64,000 bases of DNA from Terrabacter sp. Root181. Its GTDB lineage: Bacteria; Actinomycetota; Actinomycetes; Actinomycetales; Dermatophilaceae. Positions 24,903-33,855 of the stretch are shown here, piece by piece (positions within the stretch are counted from its first letter, which is position 1; the number at the start of each line of letters is the position of its first letter). A program made the translations under genes and the position numbers. The DNA is taken from contig NZ_LMHU01000006.1 in NCBI RefSeq assembly GCF_001428505.1, forward strand, positions 124,712-188,711, read 5' to 3'. Below the pieces are notes generated by a model, which was not told where the DNA came from, searched no databases, and saw only the letters and a list, made by a program, of their open reading frames with translations.

Positions 24903-25708
24903 GGCTTCTTCCCCTTCCGGAGGCCGATCTCGTGGACCAGGTAGCTGGCGACCTCGCCGGGCGTCGTGCCGCGGCCGAAGATCCGGTCGACGCCGAGCGC
25001 TGACTCGGAGCCGTCCTCGAAGCGCGGGCCGCCGGCGATGAGGATCGGCACCTGCCCGGCCGGGTACGCCTCGCGGAAGGCCGCGGACATCTGCGTCGTG
25101 TTGTGGATGTGGGCGTCCTTCTGCGTGACGACCTGGCTGACGAGCACGGCGTCGGCCTTCTCCGCGCGAGCGCGGGCCACGAGCTCGGGCACGAGCACCT
25201 GGGCGCCGAGGTTCACGACCCTGATCTCGCGGTAGTACTCGAGGCCCTTCTCGCCCGCGAAGCCCTTGATGTTGAGGATCGCGTCGATGCCGACCGTGTG
25301 GGCGTCGGTCCCGATGCAGGCGCCGACGACGACGAGCTTGCGGCGAAGCTGCTTCTTGATCGTCAGATTGGCGTCCTTGGCCGACAGCAGGGGGTACTCG
25401 CGCTCGACGACGTGGACGTCGTCGAGGTTGACCAGGTGCGTCGAGCTGCCGTAGACGACGAAGAAGGTGAAGTCGGGACCCATGGCCTTCGCGTGCACGA
25501 GCAGGGCCGGGTCGAGGCCCATCTTGCGCGCGAGCTGGAGGGCGGCGCCCTCGGCCTTCTTGTCGTGCGGCAGGGGCAGGGTGAACGACATCTGCACCAT
25601 GCCGTCGCCGGTCGTGTCGCCGTAGGGCCGGATGATGGGGCCCTGGGTGCTCGGGGAGCCGGTCGCGGAGCCGGTCGCCGGCCCGGGCTGCTGCTTCGAC
25701 GCGCTCAT
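24899..25708 (-). CDS. kamE: lysine 5,6-aminomutase, beta (B12-binding) subunit
   Basis: 269 residues. The B12-binding motif DAHTVGIDAILNIKGFAG gives the cobalt-ligating His at about residue 137, as in the characterised enzyme. KKQLRRKLVVVGACIGTDAH and the C-terminal GVDRIFGRGTTPGEVASYLV complete the Rossmann domain; the N-terminal part is the dimerisation region. With KamD and PLP it converts beta-lysine to 3,5-diaminohexanoate. ATG 25708 overlaps the kamD stop. Confidence 0.9.
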   Translation of the reverse strand: MSASKQQPGPATGSATGSPSTQGPIIRPYGDTTGDGMVQMSFTLPLPHDKKAEGAALQLARKMGLDPALLVHAKAMGPDFTFFVVYGSSTHLVNLDDVHVVEREYPLLSAKDANLTIKKQLRRKLVVVGACIGTDAHTVGIDAILNIKGFAGEKGLEYYREIRVVNLGAQVLVPELVARARAEKADAVLVSQVVTQKDAHIHNTTQMSAAFREAYPAGQVPILIAGGPRFEDGSESALGVDRIFGRGTTPGEVASYLVHEIGLRKGKKP

Positions 25709-27318
25709 CGGGTGGCCCCCTTGGCCGGCGGCGTCCACGCGTCGAGGGCGGTGATGGCCGGGTTGTCGTAGTCGTCGGCCCGCACGCTGACGCCGTCGAG
25801 GCCCTTGCCGCCCGTCGCGGGACGCTTCATGAGGCCGAACGTGCCGTCGGCGATGGCGGCGAGCAGGGGTGCGTCGCCGGCCGCGTCGGTGTCACTGACG
25901 ATCCGGTCGAGCAGGTCGACGGCCTCGGAGAGCACCTGCCGGGCGCGGGTCTGGATGTAGCCGTCGCGCGGCGGGTGGAAGTCCTCGGTCAGACCGCTGG
26001 CGGCGTTCATGACGTAGCGGACGTTCTGGAGCGCCAGGTCGCGGTCGGAGAGGAACGGGGTGACGACGGCCTCGGTCATCATGCCGACGAGCAGGATGCC
26101 CTGTCCGGTCATGGCGCCGACGAGGTTGAAGAAGCCGTCGAGCAGGTAGCCGCGGAAGACGTCGCCCGTCATGTGCTTCGTCGGCGGCATCCACTTCAGC
26201 GGGGCGTCCGGGAAGAGCTGCCGGGCGAGCATCGCGTGGGCGAGCTCCATCCGGAAGCTGTCGGGGATCTCGGGGTTGATCTCGAAGGCGTGGCCGAGAC
26301 CGAGCTGCCAGTCCTCGAGGCCGGCCTCCTTGGCGAAGCGCTCGTTGAGCAGCTGGCTCACGGTGACGGTGTGGGCGGCCTCGACCGCGTCGGCCGTGGT
26401 GAGGTAGTTGTCCTCGCCGGTGTTGATGATGATCCCGGCGCGGGCGTGCACCTGACGTGAGAAGCGCTGGTCGACGAAGGTGCGGATCGGGTTGATGTCG
26501 CGGAAGAGGATGCCGTACATCGAGTCGTTGAGCATCATGTCGAGACGCTCCATGCCGGCGAGGGCCGCGATCTCGGGCATGCACAGACCTGACGCGTAGT
26601 TCGTCAGCCGGACGTAGCGGCCGAGCTCCTTGCTGACGTCGTCGAGCGCGGCACGCATGAGACGGAAGTTCTCCTGCGTCGCGTACGTCCCGGCGAAGCC
26701 CTCGCGGGTCGCACCCTCCGGCACGTAGTCGAGGAGCGACTGACCGGTGGAACGGATGACGGCGATGATGTCGGCGCCCTCACGCGCGGCGGCCTGGGCC
26801 TGCGGGATGTCCTCGTAGATGTCGCCGGTCGCGACGATGAGGTAGATCCACGGCTTGGTCCTGGGGTCGCCGTGCCGCTTGACGAGCCGGTCCCGGGTGG
26901 CGCGCGAGCGGTCGATGGTGCGCAGTCCCGCGCCCACGCCCTTCGTCGCGGCGCGACGGGCCGCCGAGGCCTCGCGGCCGGTCGGCAACCGGAACGAGAC
27001 GTTGCCGCTCGCGGCCTTCTGCGCGAGCGTCGTGAGGTCTGGGGCCTCGCCGCGGAGCAGCGCGTCGTAGACCGGTGTCGTGACGCCGTGCTCCAGGCCG
27101 ACCTCGTCACGGACGGCCGTGACCAGGTGGTTGACCCACGGCACCCGCTCGTGGTCCGCGCCGGCGAGGCCGGCGAGGCGCAGGGTCGCGCGCTCGACCG
27201 ACACCGTGGTGTGGCTGCGCGCGATCGTGACGACGGGGGCGGCGGCCTTGCGGGCGAGCGAGCGCGCCCGGCGCACGACGGCCGGGTCTAGCTCGAGCAT
27301 GGCGTGGGGGCGGGTCAT
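25705..27318 (-). CDS. kamD: lysine 5,6-aminomutase, alpha subunit
   Basis: 537 residues, full family length. Characteristic segments include IYLIVATGDIYEDIPQAQAAAREGADIIAVIRSTGQSLLDYVPEGATREGFAGTYATQENFRLMR, LDMMLNDSMYGILFRDINPIRT, INTGEDNYLTTADAVEAAHTVTVSQLLNE and WMPPTKHMTGDVFRGYLLDGFFNL, which form the adenosylcobalamin and PLP-facing barrel. It acts with KamE. ATG 27318 overlaps the kdd stop, so translation is coupled. Confidence 0.92.
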   Translation of the reverse strand: MTRPHAMLELDPAVVRRARSLARKAAAPVVTIARSHTTVSVERATLRLAGLAGADHERVPWVNHLVTAVRDEVGLEHGVTTPVYDALLRGEAPDLTTLAQKAASGNVSFRLPTGREASAARRAATKGVGAGLRTIDRSRATRDRLVKRHGDPRTKPWIYLIVATGDIYEDIPQAQAAAREGADIIAVIRSTGQSLLDYVPEGATREGFAGTYATQENFRLMRAALDDVSKELGRYVRLTNYASGLCMPEIAALAGMERLDMMLNDSMYGILFRDINPIRTFVDQRFSRQVHARAGIIINTGEDNYLTTADAVEAAHTVTVSQLLNERFAKEAGLEDWQLGLGHAFEINPEIPDSFRMELAHAMLARQLFPDAPLKWMPPTKHMTGDVFRGYLLDGFFNLVGAMTGQGILLVGMMTEAVVTPFLSDRDLALQNVRYVMNAASGLTEDFHPPRDGYIQTRARQVLSEAVDLLDRIVSDTDAAGDAPLLAAIADGTFGLMKRPATGGKGLDGVSVRADDYDNPAITALDAWTPPAKGATR

Positions 27319-28442
27319 GCGTCAGATCCTGCCTTCTCGGTGGCGAGGCGGCCCTCGAAGAGTGCCCGCACGGCCGGCACCTCGCGCACGAGGCGCAGCG
27401 CCGTCTCGGCGTGGCCGGGGACGTAGCCGTTGCCGACGAGCATCCGCACGTCGGCGGCGAGCCCCTCGGCCCCGAGTGCGGCGGCGGCGAAGTTCGTGGC
27501 CATGCTGAAGAAGATGATGGTGCCGCCCTGGGCGGTCGCGAGGATCGCGGGCTGCTCGCAACCGGGCACGTCGACGCAGACGACCGTGACGTCGGCCGGT
27601 CCCCCGGCGGACTCGACGGCGGTAGCGAGCCCCAGCGGTGAGCGCGCGTCGGCGAGGACGACGGCGTCGGCGAGTCCACTCGCCTCGAGGACCGCGCGCT
27701 CGCGCTCGACCGGGACGACGCCGATCGTGCGGGCGGCTCCCGCCGCGCGCGCGGCCGCGAGGGAGAGCGAGCCGGACTTGCCCGCGCCACCGAGGACCGC
27801 CACGGTCGGCGCGACGCCGCGGGCGGCGTACTCCCCGACGACGCGCTCGACGAGGGCAGGCGCGCCGCACACGTCCATGACCATGAGGGCCAGGTGCGGG
27901 TCGAGGTCTGCGGGCAGCGTGGCCGCGATGCTGCGGCCGAAGAGGATGGCGTGACCGGCGGCGGGCACCTGCTCCGAGAGGCCGTCCCAACGCTCGAGGC
28001 CGTCGGTGACGGCGAGCGGTGTCAGGGACAGGGACACGAGGGTCGCCACGCGGTCGCCGACGGCGAGGCCGAGCGTGCTGTCCGGCCCGACCTCCTCGAC
28101 GGTGCCGATGAGCATGCCGCCCGAGCCGGTGACGGGGTTCTGCATCTTGCCGCGCGTCGCGACGATGTCGAGGACCTCGTCGCGCACCGCTCCCCCGTCG
28201 ACGGCGCCGTCGGCGCTGTGCTTCTCGGCGAGCTGGCGGTAGGAGGCCGCGTCGAGGTTGAGCGTCTCGACGGCGATGCGGACCTCGTCGGGCCACAGCT
28301 CCGGGCGCGCGTCGAGGCGCTGGGCCGCCTGTGGGAGCGTGATGGCGTCGCCGGTGGGCTGGAGCACACGGTGCAGGCCGACGGGTGACGACACGCGGGC
28401 GGCGTCCGTGCGATCCGGGGCGGCCGACGTCGGGTCTGACAC
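27315..28442 (-). CDS. kdd: L-erythro-3,5-diaminohexanoate dehydrogenase
   Basis: 375 residues from GTG 28442, which has AGAAGGA upstream. The C-terminal half is a Rossmann domain (VAVLGGAGKSGSLSLAAARAAGA) with VTVVCVDVPGCEQPAILATAQGGTIIFFSMATNFAAAALGAEG. The N-terminal GLHRVLQPTGDAITLPQAAQRLDA and TRGKMQNPVTGSGGMLIGTVEEVG are typical of Kdd. It oxidises 3,5-diaminohexanoate to 5-amino-3-oxohexanoate. It heads the operon; TATACA (minus strand, 28465-28460) is a probable -10 box. Confidence 0.88.
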   Translation of the reverse strand: MSDPTSAAPDRTDAARVSSPVGLHRVLQPTGDAITLPQAAQRLDARPELWPDEVRIAVETLNLDAASYRQLAEKHSADGAVDGGAVRDEVLDIVATRGKMQNPVTGSGGMLIGTVEEVGPDSTLGLAVGDRVATLVSLSLTPLAVTDGLERWDGLSEQVPAAGHAILFGRSIAATLPADLDPHLALMVMDVCGAPALVERVVGEYAARGVAPTVAVLGGAGKSGSLSLAAARAAGAARTIGVVPVERERAVLEASGLADAVVLADARSPLGLATAVESAGGPADVTVVCVDVPGCEQPAILATAQGGTIIFFSMATNFAAAALGAEGLAADVRMLVGNGYVPGHAETALRLVREVPAVRALFEGRLATEKAGSDA

Positions 28443-28542
28443 GATCACAAATCCTTCTGTGTATATGGACGGGAACCGAAGATCTTGCGTCAGCATAGGG
28501 GCAGGTCAGCCGTATCTTCACAATTTCGTGAGCCGGACGTGT

Positions 28543-28571
28543 TTGAGCGAAACCACCGCTGCCGTTACTGT
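28543..28571 (+). promoter_or_regulatory. leaderless promoter of kamA
   Basis: TTGAGC (28543-28548) and TACTGT (28566-28571) are 17 bases apart; the kamA ATG begins 7 bases after the -10 box, at the expected transcription start, and there is no Shine-Dalgarno sequence. The 136-base divergent gap also serves kdd and has an inverted TCAC-N6-GTGA element near 28516-28532 that could bind a shared regulator. Confidence 0.6.
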
Positions 28572-28578
28572 TCTCCGC

Positions 28579-30024
28579 ATGAGCAAGGTTGAGCAGCCCT
28601 ACGCGTACCGCCGACGCGAGCTCGTCGAGCCCGACTGGACGCGTTTCCCGGGCTGGACGGGCGTCACCCAGGCCGACTGGGACAGCGCGCAGTGGCAGCG
28701 GGTCAACTGTGTCAGGAACATCAAGCAGTTGCGAGCCCTCATGGGTAACCTGCTCGACGACCGCTTCTACGACGACCTCGCCAAGGACCAGAGCGAGCGC
28801 GCGACGATGTCGATGCTCGTCCCGCCGCAGATGCTCAACACGATGGTGCCCGCGACCGACTCGCCGATGCCGTCGGCCGGCCACGACTTCACCGAGGCCT
28901 TCTACGCCGACCCGATCCGCAACTACATGCTGCCGGTCTTCTCCGACCGCCGCACCGACTGGCCGTCGCACCCGCACGCCTCGCGCGACTCCCTGCACGA
29001 GCACGACATGTGGGTGGCCGAGGGCCTGACGCACCGCTACCCCACCAAGGTGCTCGCCGAGCTGCTCCCCACCTGCCCCCAGTACTGCGGGCACTGCACG
29101 CGCATGGACCTCGTCGGCAACTCCACGCCGCAGGTCGCCAAGCTGAAGTTCGACCTCAAGCCGGTCGACCGCTACGCCGCGATGCTCGACTACCTCCGCA
29201 CCTCGCCCGTCGTGCGCGACGTCGTGGTCTCCGGTGGCGACGTCGCCAACATGCCGTGGAAGAACCTCGAGGCGTTCATCGACCAGCTCCTCGACATCGA
29301 GAACATCCGCGACATCCGCCTCGCGACGAAGGCCCTCATGGGGCTGCCGCAGCACTGGTTCGCCGAGGACGTCGTCGAGGGCGTCGGTCGCGTGTCGGCC
29401 AAGGCCCGCTCGCGCGGCGTCTCCCTCGCCATCCACACGCACGTCAACAACGCCCAGTCCCTGACGCCGTCCGTCGCCCGCGCCTCGAAGGCCATGCTCG
29501 ACGCCGGTGTCCGTGACGTCCGCAACCAGGGCGTGCTCATGCGCGGCGTCAACGACACGACCGAGCAGCTGCTCGACCTGTGCTTCGGGCTCGCCGACGG
29601 CGCCCAGATCACGCCGTACTACTTCTACATGTGCGACATGATCCCCTTCGCCGAGCACTGGCGGCTCTCGCTCGCCGAGGCCCAGCACCTCCAGCACTCG
29701 ATGATGGGCTACCTCCCCGGCTTCTCGACCCCGCGCATCGTGTGCGACGTGCCGTTCGTCGGCAAGCGCTGGGTGCACCAGGTCGAGGAGTACGACACCG
29801 AACGCGGCATCTCCTACTGGCGCAAGAACTACCGCACCTCGATCGAGGGCGACGACACCGAGGCCATGTCGCGCGAGTACGTCTACTACGACCCGATCTA
29901 CACGCTGCCCGAGTCGGGCCAGCAGTGGTGGCACCAGTCGGTGGACCACGAGTCGGTCCTGGCCGACGCGACCGAGAAGGCGGCGGTGAGCCGCGCAGCC
30001 GCCGAGTCGCAGCTCACCGTCTGA
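28579..30024 (+). CDS. kamA: lysine 2,3-aminomutase (radical SAM)
   Basis: 481 residues. The radical-SAM cysteines are Cys166, Cys170 and Cys173 in CPQYCGHC. GGDVANMPWKNLEAF (the GGD motif), ALMGLPQHWF and HVNNAQSLTPSVARASKAMLDAGV are PLP/SAM-site segments shared with lysine 2,3-aminomutase. It interconverts L-lysine and L-beta-lysine, the first step feeding KamDE. It is longer than the clostridial enzyme (about 416), with an N-terminal extension. Divergent from the kdd operon, which fits joint regulation. Confidence 0.9.
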   Translation: MSKVEQPYAYRRRELVEPDWTRFPGWTGVTQADWDSAQWQRVNCVRNIKQLRALMGNLLDDRFYDDLAKDQSERATMSMLVPPQMLNTMVPATDSPMPSAGHDFTEAFYADPIRNYMLPVFSDRRTDWPSHPHASRDSLHEHDMWVAEGLTHRYPTKVLAELLPTCPQYCGHCTRMDLVGNSTPQVAKLKFDLKPVDRYAAMLDYLRTSPVVRDVVVSGGDVANMPWKNLEAFIDQLLDIENIRDIRLATKALMGLPQHWFAEDVVEGVGRVSAKARSRGVSLAIHTHVNNAQSLTPSVARASKAMLDAGVRDVRNQGVLMRGVNDTTEQLLDLCFGLADGAQITPYYFYMCDMIPFAEHWRLSLAEAQHLQHSMMGYLPGFSTPRIVCDVPFVGKRWVHQVEEYDTERGISYWRKNYRTSIEGDDTEAMSREYVYYDPIYTLPESGQQWWHQSVDHESVLADATEKAAVSRAAAESQLTV

Positions 30025-30068
30025 CCGAGCATCCACGCGCGCGCATTGACCGAGGAGACGGGGACGAG

Positions 30069-30782
30069 ATGACCGGCCGGCTGCTCGAGCTCTGCATCGA
30101 CGCGAACGACCCGGCCCGGCTCGCGGGATTCTGGGCCGGGCTGCTGGAGCGGGAGACCTCGGACGACGGACTGACCCTCCTGCCGCGTGAGGACCCGGAT
30201 CTCGTGATCCGGTTCCTGCCGACGCAGCGCCCGAAGACCGGCCCGAACCAGGTCCACCTGCACCTGACGAGCAGCTCGGACGAGGAGCAGCGGTCGACGG
30301 TGGCTCGCGCCCTCGAGCTGGGCGGCCGCCACCTCGACGTGGGGCAGACCCCCGAGGAGGGGCACATCGTGCTCGCCGACCCGGAGGGCAACGAGCTGTG
30401 CGTCATCGAGGCGGGCAACCGCTTCCTCGCCGACACCGCCTTCCTCGGGGAGCTCGCCTGCGACGGGTCACGCGAGGTCGGGCTCTTCTGGAGCGGGGCG
30501 CTCGGCTGGCCGCTGGTCTGGGACCAGGACGAGGAGACGGCGATCCAGTCGCCCCTGGGTGGCGCCAAGATCGCGTGGGGCGGTCCACCCGTCAGGCCGA
30601 GGTCCGGGCCCAACCGGATCCACTTCCACCTCGCTCCCGTGGGGCCGGGCGACGAGCAGGACGAGGTGAGGCGTCTGACGGCGCTCGGCGCGTCGCCGAT
30701 CGGCGACGTCCGCGACGAGTCCGGCTGGCTGAGCATGTCCGACCCGGACGGCAACGAGTTCTGCGTTCCGGCGCCCCGCTAG
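30069..30782 (+). CDS. two-domain VOC (glyoxalase-like) protein
   Basis: 237 residues with two VOC halves. Each half has the C-terminal signature (ADPEGNELCVIEA and SDPDGNEFCVPAPR) and an N-terminal strand pattern (ELCIDANDPARLAGFWAGLL and LACDGSREVGLFWSGALGW). A GAGGAGACGGGG ribosome site precedes ATG 30069. Members include glyoxalases, bleomycin-type resistance proteins and DUF-type enzymes; the substrate cannot be assigned. It follows kamA by 44 bases and may be co-transcribed. Confidence 0.7.
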   Translation: MTGRLLELCIDANDPARLAGFWAGLLERETSDDGLTLLPREDPDLVIRFLPTQRPKTGPNQVHLHLTSSSDEEQRSTVARALELGGRHLDVGQTPEEGHIVLADPEGNELCVIEAGNRFLADTAFLGELACDGSREVGLFWSGALGWPLVWDQDEETAIQSPLGGAKIAWGGPPVRPRSGPNRIHFHLAPVGPGDEQDEVRRLTALGASPIGDVRDESGWLSMSDPDGNEFCVPAPR

Positions 30783-30790
30783 CGCCCCCG

Positions 30791-30796
30791 TAGACT
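30791..30796 (+). promoter_or_regulatory. leaderless -10 box of the TetR gene
   Basis: TAGACT lies six bases before the GTG start at 30803, placing the transcription start on the start codon. Confidence 0.5.
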
Positions 30797-30802
30797 GCGC
30801 CG

Positions 30803-31423
30803 GTGACTTCCCGCTCCCCCGGCACCCGCGTCCGCATGCCCCGCGCCGAGCGTGAGGCACAGATGCTGGCGGTCGCCGAGCAGGTCTTCTCGTCGCGCGG
30901 CATCCAGGCTGCGACGATGGACGAGATCGCCGAGCTCGTCGGGGTGACCAAGCCTCTCATCTACGACTACTTCGGGTCGAAGGAGGGTCTGCTCGCAGCG
31001 ACGATCGAGCGGGCCCGCGGCCAGCTGCTGACCGCCCTCATCGACTCGTGGGTGGCCCAGCCCGGCGCCCCGGCACGCGACCGGGTGCGCGGGGTCGTCC
31101 ACGCCTTCTTCTCCTTCATCGACGACCACGACCAGGCGTTCGCGCTGCTGCGCACCGAGGGCGCGCTCATCGGCGAGGCCTCGGCGTCGGTCGAACGCAT
31201 CCGCCAGCAGACCGCCAAGGCCTTCGCGGAGGGCCTGCGGACGCTCCCGGCCTTCGAGGCCCTCGAGGCCCGCCGTGTCACGGTCATGGCCGAGATCCTC
31301 ATCGGCGGGTGCGAGCGCCTCGCCGTCTGGCGCAGCACGCACCCGGGCACCACCGCGGACGAGGCCACCGAGCTCGTCGTCACGACCATCTGGGACGGTC
31401 TCGCGTCGGTCGGCGACGCCTGA
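30803..31423 (+). CDS. TetR-family transcriptional regulator
   Basis: 206 residues. The helix-turn-helix is AEQVFSSRGIQAATMDEIAELVGVTKPLIYDYFGSKEGLLAATIERA (residues 26-72), the standard TetR N-terminal domain. The C-terminal ligand domain is all-helical with no recognised ligand. It is first in a three-gene cluster with a Cys-tRNA(Pro) deacylase and a Bcr/CflA exporter joined by overlaps (TGATG at 31421, ATGA at 31917), so it probably regulates the exporter. Confidence 0.85.
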   Translation: MTSRSPGTRVRMPRAEREAQMLAVAEQVFSSRGIQAATMDEIAELVGVTKPLIYDYFGSKEGLLAATIERARGQLLTALIDSWVAQPGAPARDRVRGVVHAFFSFIDDHDQAFALLRTEGALIGEASASVERIRQQTAKAFAEGLRTLPAFEALEARRVTVMAEILIGGCERLAVWRSTHPGTTADEATELVVTTIWDGLASVGDA

Positions 31424-31920
31424 TGGCGAGACAGCGCTCGGCCGACGGTCCGTCGACGCCCGCCACCGTGGCCCTCGACCGGGCCGGCGTCACCTACTCG
31501 CGCCACCCCTACGAGCACGACGCGGCAGCGACGAGCTACGGCCGCGAGGCGGCCGCGGCCCTGGGCGTCGACCCGGCGCAGGTCTTCAAGACGCTCCTCG
31601 TCGACACCGGTTCGACCCTCGCCGTGGGCGTCGTCCCCGTCGACGGCCAGCTCGACCTCAAGGCCGTCGCGTCGGCGCTCGGCGTCAAGAGCGTGACCAT
31701 GGCCGACCCCGCGGCGGCAGAGCGCAGCACGGGCTACGTCGTCGGCGGCATCTCCCCCGTGGGGCAGAAACGCACGTTGCCGACGGTCCTCGACGACACG
31801 GCATACGGCTTCGGGACGGTCTACGTCTCCGGCGGCCGTCGCGGCTTCGACATCGGCCTCTCCCCGGCAGACCTCGCGACGGTGACCGGCGCCCTCCGCG
31901 CCCGGATCGGTCGGGCATGA
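31423..31920 (+). CDS. YbaK-type Cys-tRNA(Pro)/aminoacyl-tRNA deacylase
   Basis: 165 residues. SYGREAAAALGVDPAQVFKTLLVDTGSTLAVGVVPVDGQLDLKAVASALGVKSVTMADPAAAERSTGYVVGGISPVGQKR matches the YbaK/EbsC editing domain, with the catalytic-lysine segment VFKTLL. It hydrolyses mischarged Cys-tRNA(Pro). Coupled to TetR and to the exporter by start-stop overlaps, an unusual place for a tRNA-editing gene. Confidence 0.85.
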   Translation: MARQRSADGPSTPATVALDRAGVTYSRHPYEHDAAATSYGREAAAALGVDPAQVFKTLLVDTGSTLAVGVVPVDGQLDLKAVASALGVKSVTMADPAAAERSTGYVVGGISPVGQKRTLPTVLDDTAYGFGTVYVSGGRRGFDIGLSPADLATVTGALRARIGRA

Positions 31921-33218
31921 CCCTGACCGACGACGCGCCCCGCGAGGCGCCGGCCCGTTCTCGCGTGCCACAGCTGCGGCTCGTGCTCGTCCTCGCCGCG
32001 CTGACGATGGTCGGGCCGTTCACCATCGACGCGATCTTCCCGGCCTTCGAGGTGATGACGCGCGAGCTCGGCGTCGACACGGTCGCCATGCAGCAGACGG
32101 TCAGCGTCTACCTCGTCGCGTTCGCGGTCGCCAGCCTCTTCCACGGGTCGCTGTCGGACGCCCTCGGTCGTCGCCCCGTCATCCTCGTGGGCTGCGCCGC
32201 GTATGCCGTCACCAGTGCCTTCTGCGCCCTGGCACCGAGCATGCCGCTCCTGCTGTGTGCCCGCGGCGCGCAGGGCCTCGTGGCCGGCGCCGGGATGATC
32301 GTCGGGCGCACGGTCGTGCGCGACCTCTTCGACGGGGCGCAGGCGCAGCGCTTCATGAGCCACATCTCGATGATCTTCGCCATCGCGCCCGCACTCGCAC
32401 CCATCGTCGGGGGATGGGTGCTCGGCTGGGGGTCGTGGCGCACGATCTTCTGGGTGCTGGCGGCGTACGGCGTCGCCCTCGTCGTGCTGACGGCGACGTC
32501 GCTGCCGGAGACGCACCCGGCCGACGAGCGCGTTCCGTTCCGGCCGAGGCCGCTGCTCGCGTCGTTCACCTCGGCCGCCGGCGACGGCGCGGTGCTCCGC
32601 CTGAGCGCCGCGATCGCCCTCAACTTCGGTGCGCTCTTCCTCTACATCTCCTCGGCGCCGGCGATCGTCGTCGACCACCTGGGTCTGGGTGAGCGCGACT
32701 TCGGTGTGCTCTTCGTGCCGCTCGTGGTGACGATGATGCTCGGGTCTTTCCTCACGGGACGTCTCGCCGGTCGGGTGCGCCAAGGGGTTTTCGTCCTCGT
32801 CGGCTTCCTCGTGGCCCTTGCCGGCGGTGTCTTCGCCGTCGCCTACCAGGCGCTCGTCGACGTGCCGGCCCTGCCGTGGACCGTGCTGCCCGTGGCTGCC
32901 GCCTCGCTCGGCGTCTCCCTCGTCTTCCCGATCCTCACCATCGCCCTGCTCGACCTGCGGCCGCGCGAGCGTGGTGCCGTCTCGTCGTTCCAGTCCTTCC
33001 TCAGCACGTGCGTCAACGCCCTCGTGGCGGGCGCGGTCTCACCGCTCGTGAGCGGGTCGCTGACGACGCTCGCCGTCGTCGCGGGGTCGATGACGCTCTC
33101 GGCACTCGTGCTCTGGTCGTGGCATCGACGACGGATGCGTGCCCGTGCCGGAGCTGCCACCGCCCCCGACGTCGTGGTGGTCCCGTCACCCGCACCGGAG
33201 CCGATCGACCAGCTCTGA
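31917..33218 (+). CDS. Bcr/CflA-type multidrug efflux MFS transporter
   Basis: 433 residues, 12 helices. LVLVLAALTMVGPFTIDAIFPAFEVMTRELGVDTVAMQQTVSVYLVAFAVASLFHGSLSDALGRRPVILVGC carries the MFS motif A (GSLSDALGRRP), and GLVAGAGMIVGRTVVRDLFDG is the Bcr/CflA motif. The TetR gene upstream is the likely repressor. Probable substrates are drugs or amino acid derivatives; none can be deduced. Confidence 0.85.
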   Translation: MTLTDDAPREAPARSRVPQLRLVLVLAALTMVGPFTIDAIFPAFEVMTRELGVDTVAMQQTVSVYLVAFAVASLFHGSLSDALGRRPVILVGCAAYAVTSAFCALAPSMPLLLCARGAQGLVAGAGMIVGRTVVRDLFDGAQAQRFMSHISMIFAIAPALAPIVGGWVLGWGSWRTIFWVLAAYGVALVVLTATSLPETHPADERVPFRPRPLLASFTSAAGDGAVLRLSAAIALNFGALFLYISSAPAIVVDHLGLGERDFGVLFVPLVVTMMLGSFLTGRLAGRVRQGVFVLVGFLVALAGGVFAVAYQALVDVPALPWTVLPVAAASLGVSLVFPILTIALLDLRPRERGAVSSFQSFLSTCVNALVAGAVSPLVSGSLTTLAVVAGSMTLSALVLWSWHRRRMRARAGAATAPDVVVVPSPAPEPIDQL

Positions 33219-33263
33219 GTGCTGCGCCCGCGAGGAGCAGGACATCGCCCTGTCGGCTCGGGT

Positions 33264-33722
33264 TCAGGGGGTCTCGCGCGGCATGGCGGACGCGCTGCGG
33301 GCCTCCCACGGCGTCGACAGCACGACGGTGGTGCGGGTCGCGACGTTGGCCGCCGACCGGATGCGGGCGAGCAGGTCCTCGAGGTTGCCGGGCGTCGCGA
33401 CTCGAACCTTGAGGATGTAGCTCTCGACCCCGGCCACCGAGTGGCAGTCCTCGATCTCGGTGATGTGCCGCAGCCGCTCGGGCACGTCGTCGGGCGCGCT
33501 GGGGTCGAAGGGCGTCACCGAGATGAGTGCCGTGAGCGGCAGGCCGAGCGACTCCGGGGACACCTGCGCCGTGTAGCCCGTCACGACCCCACGCTCCTCG
33601 AGCCGCCGGACGCGCTGGTGCACCGCCGAGGTCGACAGGCCCGTGGCCTTGCCGAGGTCCGTGTAGCTCATCCGGCCGTCCGCGAGCAGCAGGCCGACGA
33701 GGCGACGGTCGAGATCTTCCAT
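33264..33722 (-). CDS. Lrp/AsnC-family regulator
   Basis: 152 residues. HTH: DLDRRLVGLLLADGRMSYTDLGKATGLSTSAVHQRVRRLEERGVV (residues 3-48). A C-terminal RAM domain with GVESYILKVRVATPGNLEDLLARIR follows. TACCCT on the minus strand (33734-33729) lies six bases before ATG 33722, giving a leaderless mRNA. It is convergent with the exporter and about 5 kb from the lysine genes; a role in amino acid control of those genes is possible but not shown. Confidence 0.85.
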   Translation of the reverse strand: MEDLDRRLVGLLLADGRMSYTDLGKATGLSTSAVHQRVRRLEERGVVTGYTAQVSPESLGLPLTALISVTPFDPSAPDDVPERLRHITEIEDCHSVAGVESYILKVRVATPGNLEDLLARIRSAANVATRTTVVLSTPWEARSASAMPRETP

Positions 33723-33774
33723 GGCCGAAGGGTAGACCAGCGGTTATGGGCCGGGTGGTCCATTCCTCATGCCG

Positions 33775-33806
33775 GTACGCCCGCCCGGGAGGAGGGGCGG
33801 GCGTAC
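33775..33806 (-). terminator. strong hairpin after the beta-helix gene
   Basis: GTACGCCCGCCC and GGGCGGGCGTAC form a 12-bp perfect stem with an 8-base purine loop, about 50 bases downstream of the beta-helix gene stop. Confidence 0.65.
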
Positions 33807-33855
33807 GCGGTGGGGGCCGTGCCTGCTGGGCCCTCCCTTCCCCGCTCGGTCCGGG

